Shown here: positions 23,483-34,000 of the stretch, one piece after another
Position numbering within the stretch: the stretch's first letter is position 1
How the letters are laid out: each line of letters begins with the position of its first letter
Assembly (NCBI GenBank): GCA_963920705.1
Contig: OY987233.1
Span: 8,896,959 to 8,960,958 of the forward strand
Direction of reading: 5' to 3'
DNA: 64,000 nt
Source of the DNA: Odiellus spinosus
Lineage: Eukaryota > Arthropoda > Arachnida > Opiliones > Phalangiidae
Notes under the pieces: generated by a model
Databases searched by the model: none
What the model was told of the DNA's origin: nothing
Seen by the model: the letters and a program-made list of their open reading frames with translations, nothing else
Made by a program: the position numbers and the translations under genes

Positions 23483-25213
23483 CAATAGTAAAGGTCTTTG
23501 GCATAACGCGGGTCATTGGGTGAGTGAGAATCGTATAGGCGCGCATTGTCTCAAAACCGGTGGTAAGAAATGCTTAATGATGTAAGATGTTTACTTTTTG
23601 TGATAATGCTTATGTTGTTTTGTAATGGTATTATGAAGTAAAGTGTTGCGCTTGGAAGAAAAAGTCACGTTAAATATTAGGCAAGGACGATTACCACTTT
23701 TTATCTATTCAATTAGGAAATACATAACACACAATCCTGTGTGATTTGCGATAAGTTTTTAGATTTCTTGGATCATAAAATACATTATTTAGTACAAAAA
23801 GCATCTAAAATGATCTTTTTTATATATTATTTTTTTTTAAAACAATGGTAATTAAGTACTTTACAGGGACGGAAATAAGCACAAGTCACTGGTCATTGTC
23901 CGATAAATTTTACAAAATGTCCGATAACTTTTTATTTTTAAGAGGGGGTCACTGGACAAATGTCCGATAAAAAAAGTACTTTTTAATACAGGAAATGTAG
24001 CATTGTCTTGTAATTTTGTTAACTGTCCGATAACTTTTGAATTTTTAAGGGGGGTTACTGGACATTTGTCCACAAGAAAATTTTCTTATTTCCGTCCCTG
24101 CTTTTGAAGTTTTGAATATGCCTTAAAAATAACCTTGAATACGGATAAAAAGGCCGTTAAAAAGCACCAGTTTGTATTGAAGATGTTCCCTTTTTCCAAG
24201 GTTGGTTCAAAGTATAGGATTTTCTAACTAACAAAAAGAACCGTTAAATAGAACCCGTTTCTACGTAAGGAAGACTGGTGCCATCAAACAATTTCATGTA
24301 TATTTTCGAGACCAAAGTTAATTCGACTCTTTAATATTAAAAATACAAATAATAAGAAATTTAAAATGAATAAATCAATGTTTATACACTTAGCAATTAT
24401 ACTTGCTTCAACGCCTGTGCTGTCTCCGTCTCTCAGAGTTATAGCTATGACGTCACATTTAAATCCCAATGGAAAATGCTGTAAGGGAACACCTTAGCAA
24501 TCGACACTTCTGGTACTCTGTCTGAAGCATATCGGAGATACCGTCCACTAGAAAATGAGCAAAGAGGTAGCCTACCGCAAGCTTAGGTATTCGTCGCTGA
24601 ACACAGCTATTGAGTCCTGTTCAAGAGCACTTTTGAAAAGGTTTTTTAATGCTTTAGTAGTTTTAAAATTGCAGGCTATAACTGGTTGAAATTTTACAAA
24701 TGTATTATGTTCATTCAGTTGAGAATAGTCTATGTTTAAACAGTGATGCTACGGACTCGTTTCGGCTACACATCATTGTTATTACTCCACTTCTGACTTG
24801 AGCTACCACAAATCGTCTGCTTTAAATTATATCAGTTTTGGTCTTGTCAAACTAGGGTTAGACTTAACTCGAGTTTGTCACTTGGTTTGTTTATTTATTA
24901 ATGTTATTAAATTAATAATTTCCTAAAATTGTTTTAAAAAGTAATGTATAGCTAGTCAAAGTGTTGATATCGATCGCATTCTAATTGAATTTAGGCGTAG
25001 TGATCGCTGTTCATAATCAGTTTAGAAATTGTAGTCGCAAGGCCAAGGCTTCAGATAAGACAAAAGTCGACTTTAAGTCTTTAACTAATTTTGACGAAAT
25101 TGATAACAAACTTACCGAAATATTTCGGAAACGTAAGAATTATGCAGAGCTTTTTTATACGAAAACCGCCTTTCTGAAATTGTCATCATAACAATGTTTT
25201 TCAAAGGTACAAG
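23483..25213. other. Intergenic region between the aminopeptidase and Mff genes
   Basis: The genes run head to tail, so this 1.7-kb stretch holds the 3' end of one and the promoter of the other. A hAT-type MITE lies at 23874-24100. An open frame at 24985-25191 resembles no known protein and probably belongs to the Mff 5' region. No clear AATAAA was found just after the aminopeptidase stop. Confidence 0.65.
23874..24100. mobile_element. hAT-like MITE family E, copy 1
   Basis: It begins CAGGGACGGAAATAAG and ends with TTATTTCCGTCCCTG. The inside is built from repeats of TGTCCGATAA and CACTGGACA-type motifs in both orientations. The second copy is at 26951-27190 in the opposite orientation. No convincing 8-bp target duplication is visible at this copy. 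Confidence 0.8.
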
Positions 25214-28200
25214 ATGTCTAAAGGAAATAGTCCAACACATCGATTTTCAGGGTCTTACGACTCATTCTACGATCCAAATTTCACAGCAGAAATTAGCAAT
25301 AGAATGCAAGTTCCCGAACGTATCAGAGTGACTTCGGAAAACACTGCTGAACTGAATCCTCGGAGGAATAAGATGGAAATTGAGCAAGGAAAAATGTTTA
25401 TGCATGTTCCTGACAGGATTTTACTGACTGGTATTTCTTTTTCTTATATTACAGTTTATATTAAATAAAGCTAAGTTTAGGTGGTAAGCTTTGTGTAGTT
25501 ATTTTAGGATATTAGTATGCAATTATTTAAGCAAAGAGCGGTTTTATTTCTAACAGAAAATCAAACTTAACCAAAATTCATTGAGAAAACATGTACAAAA
25601 CCAAATTCACTATCACTGTTATAATAGTTACGAATTTACTTCTCTTAGAGATACATTAGGCTGTGTGGATTTTCAGACTAAATACAGAACAGTCAAACGT
25701 CCTCTGTATAATTGTGGGGATGCAAACATTTTGCAAAGTGATTGATACATCTAACCTTAGCCTAAAGAAATTTACAGCTTTGTTATTCAGTGTGTGATAG
25801 CCTGATAGGTATATAACAATAAAATTAATAAATCAAAGGACAAAACCTTGCCTTTAGCTGAAGCCAAAAATTTCTAATACATAATTAGAAGTCTAAAGAA
25901 AATATATTCTAAACTAATTGAAAAGTATGTCATAGTTTTGAAATGGTTAATGGCCATTTTCAAGAAAGCATAGAAGTTACACTGGGATTCTCAAGGGTTG
26001 ATGGGTGGCAGAGTTCAACTTAGAGTTATGGGATGCACAATGGACTTCTAGTCGAGGTGCACGGTCAGAGTAATCCGACCACCCATTCTCAATAAAAAAA
26101 AAAAAAATAGAGTTATGGGAGCGGCTTGTAAATTTTTGAAACGTTATTTAGTGATCTCGATCATCACTAACATTCCAGTTATGACGTCATTCATTCCCTT
26201 TGTCAGTTTTCTTTTATTAAATTGCCGGACACCTGGTTAATACCAACTGGATCTCTTAAAGCTCCTCTATCCCTTACCGAAAAAGTTGGTCATAAGAAGT
26301 CTTGAGAAAGTATTTCGGGTGTCTTATGTAGTCATAAGAGGTCTTGGGGAAGTCTTTCATTATGTCAAGAAGTCTTTGGGAAGTACAGTATTTAAGATGT
26401 CTTTAGCACCTTTGTAGTGTTCTTAAGGACCTCTTCAGATCCGACTAACTTTTTTCGGTAAGGGATATCGAGAAACTATCTCAATTATGTTCTCTATTCT
26501 TAAACTTCTAGCCTGATTTGTCCAAAAGCCTTTCATTAAAATATAAGCCCAGTGGTAAGCCTAAAAAGTTTAGGATAGAAATTGTGAACAAATTCCAGAG
26601 TTTATGTTATTTAATTACTAAAAACCAGGAAAAAAAAAAAAAAAAATGAAAATGCTAGTTAAATTTTCAGTCAGTCTTCCTTTAAACCTCTAAGCTTAAC
26701 AGGTTAGTTGGCCATCTACACTTTCAAATGTGTGCCTATATTTTTATTTTCTCTCTCTGATGGAAAAAAAAAGGTGATGAAGGCCAGTATCTGACATCAC
26801 GCAGTGTTGTGTCTTTGTTATGTACGTAAGATCATGGTGGCAAGGATATTCTAAATCCATCCTCGCATACTTCATACAGATTCGTTAAAGTTACCCGTAA
26901 AAATAGGTTTAGCTGGATTCATGAAGATTCTGAATTTCTTCGCATATAAGCAGGGACGGAAGTAAGAATTGTTTTACTGGGCAAATGTCCAGTAACCCCC
27001 TTAACAAATTTAAAAGTTATCGGACATTTAAAAAAAAAAAATACCACACATTGCTAGATTTCCTGTATTAATAAGCACTTTTTCTTTTCTGTCGAATGTT
27101 CAGTGACCCCCTCTCAAAAATAAACAGTTACGGGACATTTGGAAAATTTATCGGACAATGTCCAGTGACTTGTGCTTATTTATGTACCTGAATATAAGGC
27201 TAGGGGCAGTGACCAATGTTATTTTAAGTCTTATGGAGATCACGCCTTATTGACGGCCCTTCGATAAGAAATCGATTAAAATCACTTATTAGGTTGCATT
27301 CTCCCTTTATCGGGAGAAAGATTAAATGCCAGAGGGTTCTCTTACAGAAAAGCGGACAAATTTTTGCAAGAAAGTATGTGAGGAAGGTATATCAGAGGCT
27401 ATAATACTGTATTGCCATGGTCTTACGTAATCTAACGAGTGCTTTGTCTAAGAAATAGTTTTATTATGATTTAGGTGGTGATAATCATATGGGAGAAGAT
27501 GATACTCTCCCTGAACTACGTTTGGAATCAGCTGTTTTGGGTCAACCCATGCCTGGTATTCAGTTGGTGACACCGCCACACGTTATTACCCTAGACAATC
27601 ACAATTTTCCAACTATTGAAGAGGATAACAGTCACCATCGTAATAAATTGGAGAAAGCGCCTGTTTCTTCAGCTGTCCAAGTACACAATGGGTATGGAGA
27701 TGTTTCATTTTATGTAGGGGATCGTATGAGGTGAGATTTCAGTCAGGAACAGGAACACAGGGCTCCCAGACCACCTATAATACCTATAATTACCTATAAT
27801 TCTGAAGTGATCCTATAAAAACCTATAATTTCACTTTTTAACCTATAATACCTATTTTTTGGGGAATTTGTTCAACTTCGATGATAAAATTCGAAAGGAA
27901 TGAACTATATAACTATAAAAATTATACTCTTGCTTGAAAAAGTGCAAATGATTGAAAAAAAACAAGCTGTGGCAGAAACGTTTCCTCTCCTAGGTTACTG
28001 GTAATTATTACTCTTTTTTTTAGAGGTTAGGTAGACTTTCGAGATTGGCGTGATTAGCTAGTAGTGCCAAAGAAAGGCAGAGGGACAGGTCTAGAACCTA
28101 TATTGCATTACATGTCAGCGAAACCTACCTATAAAACCCCTATTTTTCGAAACTGAAAACCTATAAAAAGTCCTATAAATTGATATTTTTGGACCTATAA

Positions 28201-29243
28201 ATTACCTATATTTTTGGCTTTTAAAACCTATAATACCTATAATTTTTTCCGGGCTATGCGCTGGGAGCCCTGGGAACATGGAGAGAAAAAAACGTAAAGG
28301 TCGCGTTGTGGAGGGGTTTTACTAAATAATTTTTCAAATCAAGGGTTTTAAAGCAACAGGCGCGGCTCTGGGGTTTCTCCTAAATGCCCGCTTTTCCGCT
28401 ACACAAATAATTTACCTTACCAAAGGCAGAAGGGAGGGATTTTTAAGTTTATGTGCGTCCCATTGGCTCCCGTCTTTGACAAGGCATATTTGGTGCACCT
28501 CGGGGAAGAGACTTTCACTGGGGCTGCTCTGGAGACGCCAGTTACTTTAAATGCTTTTCATGGTTTTCAAAAGTATAGAAAAATGCTGGTATAATTCTAG
28601 CTAGCCAACTTCCGTTCCTGGCTCTAAAATGAGAGCGTATACCAATCTAAACCTTAATGTAGACACGCAACCTGTCACAAATATAATCGGTAGAAATCTA
28701 AAACATTCTCCTGGCTGTTTTTATAAACTTGTGACGTTGATTCGTATATATATATAAATTTCAATACGCTCCTGTAGAATAACTAAATAAGACAAAACTG
28801 CAGGGTATGCGCGTTGTAATCACCCAGCTTACTACATAACGCGGCTCTACAGGCCCACAGCTCGCGTATAAAAACCACAGCTTACTACGCTAAAATGTGG
28901 CGTCGTGACATTGATCAAAGAATTTACAACGTATACCATAAAATAAACAACTTTAAGATGGTCAAAACTGCTAATTTCAAAATAGATATATCACGCATTT
29001 AATTAGAATTAAGTAGGAAATAATTTTATTTTAAGTTATCCTGTCGCGCCATCAACACCTCCGAGCCTTCAATCTGAAGACGACGTTGTTACGCTTCGAC
29101 GACAAATGAGGACTCTCTCCAGAAGAGTCCTAGTTATCGAACAAGAAAATCAACAACGGCAACAGCGAGAAATCGTTTTGTATTCTGTTGGAATTGTATA
29201 TTTTGTTTTAAAGGGACTAATGTGGTTACATCGGCATTGGTAG
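25214..29243 (+). CDS. MFF: Mitochondrial fission factor (Mff / Tango11), three exons
   Basis: Tail-anchored outer mitochondrial and peroxisomal membrane protein that recruits the dynamin Drp1 for fission. Exons 25214-25430, 27475-27730 and 29036-29243 join in phase to give 226 residues, close to the short vertebrate isoforms. The two N-terminal motifs typical of Mff are present: RMQVPERIRV at 30-39, and MHVPDRILL at 63-71. TPPHVITL (in exon 2) corresponds to the family's TPPRVLTL. The C terminus has a heptad-like coiled coil (about 176-203, DVVTLRRQMRTLSRRVLVIE and on). A single membrane helix follows (about 204-222, IVLYSVGIVYFVLKGLMWL) with a short basic tail (HRHW). The start at 25214 gives an N terminus that leads straight into the first motif. 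Vertebrate Mff has alternative middle exons; none were recognised here. Confidence 0.93.
26034..26107 (+). mobile_element. 74-bp retroposed fragment with poly-A tail and 13-bp target duplication
   Basis: The insert starts TGCACAATGGACTTC and ends ..CCACCCATTCTCAATAAAAA with a run of A. It is flanked by TAGAGTTATGGGA at 26021-26033 and again at 26108-26120. An exact 13-bp repeat bordering a poly-A insert is the signature of target-primed reverse transcription. It is probably the 3' end of a SINE or LINE, truncated at its 5' end. Confidence 0.85.
26268..26467. mobile_element. MITE with TATCCCTTACCGAAAAA ends
   Basis: The left end TATCCCTTACCGAAAAA.GTT at 26268 pairs with the right end AACTTTTTTCGGTAAGGGAT ending near 26467. 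About 22 bp match with one indel. The inside repeats AAGTCTT/AAGACTT-like words. TA borders suggest a TA target site. Confidence 0.8.
26885..27300. mobile_element. MITE family A, copy 3, split by a later insertion
   Basis: The left part 26885-26950 (TAGCTGGATTCATGAAGATT, then CTGAATTTCTTCGCAT) and the right part from 27191 (GGCAGTGACCAATG, GGAGATCACGCC, TTGACGGCCC) line up with the other copies once 26951-27190 is removed. The far right end is degraded. Confidence 0.65.
26951..27190. mobile_element. hAT-like MITE family E, copy 2, nested in MITE family A
   Basis: It begins CAGGGACGGAAGTAAG and ends CTTATTTATGTACCTG, so the right end has decayed. Its inside matches 23874-24100 in reverse. The flanks are CATATAAG (26943-26950) and AATATAAG (27191-27198). 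This is an 8-bp duplication with one change, the size typical of hAT elements. Confidence 0.85.
27758..28272. mobile_element. hAT-like non-autonomous element filled with ACCTATAAT repeats
   Basis: The ends CAGGGCTCCCAG (27758-27769) and CTGGGAGCCCTG (28261-28272) are perfect 12-bp inverted repeats. GGAACA flanks both sides (27752-27757 and 28273-28278). The two outer thirds consist of degenerate ACCTATAAT or CCTATAAA words. The middle is unrelated AT-rich sequence. It sits 27 bp after the Mff exon 2 donor. No transposase is present. Confidence 0.8.
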
Positions 29244-30250
29244 ACATTTGTACCGGTAACTATACCTCTTAGTTTTAGCGATAAATTACTCAAAATTTCA
29301 GGAAATGCGAATGGTATTGAACCGATAGAATGTCTAGTGGTTTTCAAACACCCGGAAGAGAGTTAAATTACTAAATTATCAGTATTGAGAGCCAATTTGT
29401 ATATTTTCAGTTAGTATTGGTTAAGTTACTCGATACTTGTTAATTAAAATAGTTTTTTTCTTAATTTTAATTAAAAACAATTTATTTACTACAGTCATTC
29501 TCAGTCTCATTAATGAATATAGGATCATTCAATCAATGGATTTTAACGAAACGTGGTATACTTATCAATAAATTAAAAACCTTTTTCCTGAATATGTCAA
29601 GGAGTTCTTCAATTACGCTAAATAGGTGTGATACCAGTATTTAGATTTTTGATCAGCTTAAAAATAAAATATATACGGAGTATTGTATAGTTTATAAAGT
29701 ATAGAGTTTATTGGAAGGTAATAATTAATACTTGAAGTATCATTTTCGTTATTAATAGTCAACCCTTCGAGGCTTTGTAGTTGGGTCATTCCATGTGGTT
29801 TGACCTAGGCATGCAACCATGGGTCGGCAGATCATAATGAAATTTGGTACACTAGTTTCTATGCTTAAGAAACTAGGATTCCCAGATTTTAAGATGAAAT
29901 TAAAAAGCTTTGAATTTTTGGCGGAATTTAGAGTAAACCCCCAAGATTTTTAGAACGTGCAGCGAAAAAAAATTATGCTCTTGTGAAAATACCAATATCT
30001 TACTGGCGCTTCTGTTGATTCTTTGGAATTTACTCATGTTTATAGAGTAAAAGGCGAGCAATCCCATGGTCATCTCGGAAATGGTCTAACTCTTTTGGTT
30101 TTTAATTTTATTAGAGTTCGTGGGGGTCCTATACTTCGACGTGTGACGTCATGTGGGCCACTATATTCAAGAACCCGAGGTCAAATCTTTCACCTAGTAT
30201 ATATTTGGTTCTTGGTATTTGTTTCGTATCTAACTGGTAATCAACAACAA
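29244..30250. other. Sequence between Mff and the satellite locus
   Basis: About 1 kb after the Mff stop. It contains possible Mff poly-A signals (AATAAA at 29567 and near 29662). A dispersed repeat starts GGGTCATTCCATG at about 29784, and its beginning recurs at the right edge of the window (about 63919). An open frame at 30023-30334 runs into the satellite flank and shows no known domain. Confidence 0.6.
29784..30000. repeat. Dispersed repeat F (GGGTCATTCCATG start)
   Basis: It shares GGGTCATTCCATG and a downstream AAATTTGGTAC/AAATTTTGTAC word with 63919-64000 at the window edge. Both copies have the same orientation. The far end of this copy is not defined. Confidence 0.5.
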
Positions 30251-31017
30251 AAGTTTCAAATTTTTGGAATATATACACCCTGTAAAAAATTAAAAAAAAA
30301 AATCGATAATTTTACAAAGGGGAAAAAAAAATAATACAACCCCTGTAAAATAAATAATCAAAAATTTATCAAGGAGTATCCCTTGTAAAAAAAATTAATA
30401 CACCCCATGTAAAATAAATAATCAAAAATTTTACAATGTAAAATTTTTGACTATTTATTTTACAGAGGGTGTATTTATTTATTTTTTTTACAAGGGGTAC
30501 CCCTTGTAAAATTTTTGATTATTTATTTTACAGGAGGTGTATTTATTTTTATTTACAACGGGTACCCCTTGTAAAATTTTTGATTATTTATTTTACAGGG
30601 GGTGTATTTATTTTTTTTACAAGGGGTACCCCTTAAAAAAAAATAAAAAAATACACCCCCTGTAAAATTTTTGATTATTTATTTTAAAGGGGGTGTATTA
30701 TTTATTTTTACAATGGGTACCCCTTGTAAAAAAAATAGTTAAAAATTTTACAAGGGGTACCTTGTAAAAATAATAATACACCCCCTGTAAAATAAATAAT
30801 CAAAAATTTTACAAGGGGTACCCCTTGTAAAAAAAATACAACACCCCCTGTAAAATAAATAACCAAAAATTTTACATTTTTGATTATTTATTTTACAGTA
30901 GGTGTATTTTTTACAAGCGGTGTATTTTTAATAAGGGGTGTATTTTTTTCCAATTTTCCCTTGTAAAAAATCGGGAAAAAAAAAAAAAAAATATTACAAG
31001 GGGTACCCCTTCAACGC
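30250..31017 (+). repeat. Left junction region of the composite locus
   Basis: It is made of about ten degenerate modules in both orientations. Each combines the palindrome half TTTTACAAGGGGT (complement ACCCCTTGTAAAA), the spacer TTTTTGATTATTTATTTTAC, and the G-run motif ACAGGGGGTGTATT. The last 130 bp (from TGTATTTTTAATAAGGGGTG through TTACAAGGGGTACCCCTTCA to ACGCGTGATTTAT) matches, in reverse, the junctions at 51.75-51.9, 52.7-52.87 and 54.23-54.39 kb. It therefore defines the start of the 24-bp array. Confidence 0.85.
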
Positions 31018-31029
31018 GTGATTTATATT

Positions 31030-34000
31030 CAAAAATCTCAATTTTCCAAATTTCAAAAATCTCAGTTTTCCAAATCTCAAAAATCTCAATTTTCCAAATC
31101 TCAAAAATCTCAATGTTCCAAATCTCAAAAATCTCAATGTTCCAAATCTCAAAAATCTCAATTTTCCAAATCTCAAAAATCTCAATTTTCCAAATCTCAA
31201 AAATCTCAATTTTCCAAATCCCAAAAATCTCAATTTTTCAAATCCCAAAAATCTCAATTTTCCAAATCTCAAAAATCTCAATTTTCCAAATCTCAAAAAT
31301 CTCAATTTTCCAAATCTCAAAAATCTCAATTTTCCAAATCCCAAAAATCTCAATTTTCCAAATCCCAAAAATCTCAATTTTCCAAATCCCAAAAATCTCA
31401 ATTTTCCAAATCTCAAAAATCTCAATTTTCCAAATCTCAAAAATCTCAATTTTCCAAATCTCAAAAATCTCAATTTTCCAAATCCCAAAAATCTCAATTT
31501 TCCAAATCCCAAAAATCTCAATTTTCCAAATCCCAAAAATCTCAATTTTCCAAATCTCAAAAATCTCAATTTTCCAAATCTCAAAAATCTCAATTTTCCA
31601 AATCTCAAAAATCTCAATTTTCCAAATCCCAAAAATCTCAATTTTCCAAATCTCAAAAATCTCAATTTTCCAAATCTCAAAAATCTCAATTTTCCAGATC
31701 CCAAAAATCTCAATTCTCCAAATCTCAAAAATCTCAATTTTCCAAATCCCAAAAATCTCAATTTTCCAAATCCCAAAAATCTCAATTTTCCAAATCCCAA
31801 AAATCTCAATTATCCAAATCCCAAAAATCTCAATTTTCCAAATCCCAAAAATCTCAATTTTTCAAATCCCAAAAATTTCAATTTTCCAAATCCCAAAAAT
31901 TTCAATTTTCCAAATCCCAAAAATCTCAATTTTCCAAATCCCAAAAATCTCAATTTTCCAAATCCCAAAAATCTCAATTTTCCAAATCCCAAAAATCTCA
32001 ATTTTTCAAATCCCAAAAATCTCAATTTTCCAAATCTCAAAAATCTCAATTTTCCAAATCCCAAAAATCTCAATTCTCCAAATCTCAAAAATTTCAATTT
32101 TCCAAATCCCAAAAATTTCAATTTTCCAAATCCCAAAAATCTCAATTTTCCAAATCCCAAAAATCTCAATTTTCCAAATCCCAAAAATCTCAATTTTCCA
32201 AATCCCAAAAATCTCAATTTTCCAAATCCCAAAAATCTCAATTTTCCAAATCCCAAAAATCTCAATTTTCCAAATTTCAAAAATCTCAGTTTTCCAAATC
32301 TCAAAAATCTCAATTTTCCAAATCTCAAAAATCTCAATGTTCCAAATCTCAAAAATCTCAATGTTCCAAATCTCAAAAATCTCAATTTTCCAAATCTCAA
32401 AAATCTCAATTTTCCAAATCCCAAAAATCTCAATTTTTCAAATCCCAAAAATCTCAATTTTCCAAATCTCAAAAATCTCAATTTTCCAAATCTCAAAAAT
32501 CTCAATTTTCCAAATCTCAAAAATCTCAATTTTCCAAATCCCAAAAATCTCAATTTTCCAAATCCCAAAAATCTCAATTTTCCAAATCCCAAAAATCTCA
32601 ATTTTCCAAATCTCAAAAATCTCAATTTTCCAAATCTCAAAAATCTCAATTTTCCAAATCTCAAAAATCTCAATTTTCCAAATCCCAAAAATCTCTAAAT
32701 TTTCCAAATCCCAAAAATCTCAATTTTCCAAATCCCAAAAATCTCAATTTTCCAAATCTCAAAAATCTCAATTTTCCAAATCTCAAAAATCTCAATTTTC
32801 CAAATCTCAAAAATCTCAATTTTCCAAATCCCAAAAATCTCAATTTTTCAAATCCCAAAAATCTCAATTTTCTAAATCTCAAAAATCTCAATGTTCCAAA
32901 TCTCAAAAATCTCAATGTTCCAAATCTCAAAAATCTCAATTTTCCAAATCTCAAAAATCTCAATTTTCCAAATCCCAAAAATCTCAATTTTTCAAATCCC
33001 AAAAATCTCAATTTTCCAAATCTCAAAAATCTCAATTTTCCAAATCTCAAAAATCTCAATTTTCCAAATCTCAAAAATCTCAATTTTCCAAATCCCAAAA
33101 ATCTCAATTTTCCAAATCCCAAAAATCTCAATTTTCCAAATCCCAAAAATCTCAATTTTCCAAATCTCAAAAATCTCAATTTTCCAAATCTCAAAAATCT
33201 CAATTTTCCAAATCTCAAAAATCTCAATTTTCCAAATCCCAAAAATCTCAATTTTCCAAATCCCAAAAATCTCAATTTTCCAAATCCCAAAAATCTCAAT
33301 TTTCCAAATCTCAAAAATCTCAATTTTCCAAATCTCAAAAATCTCAATTTTCCAAATCTCAAAAATCTCAATTTTCCAAATCCCAAAAATCTCAATTTTT
33401 CAAATCCCAAAAATCTCAATTTTCTAAATCTCAAAAATCTCAATGTTCCAAATCTCAAAAATCTCAATGTTCCAAATCTCAAAAATCTCAATTTTCCAAA
33501 TCTCAAAAATCTCAATTTTCCAAATCCCAAAAATCTCAATTTTTCAAATCCCAAAAATCTCAATTTTCCAAATCCCAAAAATCTCAATGTTCCAAATCTC
33601 AAAAATCTCAATGTTCCAAATCTCAAAAATCTCAATTTTCCAAATCTCAAAAATCTCAATTTTCCAAATCTCAAAAATCTCAATTTTCCAAATCCCAAAA
33701 ATCTCAATTTTCCAAATCCCAAAAATCTCAATTTTCCAAATCCCAAAAATCTCAATTTTCCAAATCTCAAAAATCTCAATTTTCCAAATCTCAAAAATCT
33801 CAATTTTCCAAATCTCAAAAATCTCAATTTTCCAAATCTCAAAAATCTCAATTTTCCAAATCCCAAAAATCTCAATTTTTCAAATCCCAAAAATCTCAAT
33901 TTTCTAAATCTCAAAAATCTCAATGTTCCAAATCTCAAAAATCTCAATGTTCCAAATCTCAAAAATCTCAATTTTCCAAATCTCAAAAATCTCAATTTTC

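Larger units (their letters stand above)
25431..27474 (+). other. Mff intron 1 (2.0 kb), crowded with insertions
   Basis: No exon-like sequence is visible. In order it holds a tiny retroposed fragment (26034-26107), a TATCCCTTACCG-type MITE (26268-26467), and a MITE family A copy that is split by a hAT-like MITE (26885-27300). A short A run lies at about 26630-26646. Confidence 0.8.

Noticed and set aside
24985-25191. 68-codon frame just upstream of Mff
   Set aside because: It resembles no protein, and Mff has a good start at 25214. More likely 5' noncoding sequence.
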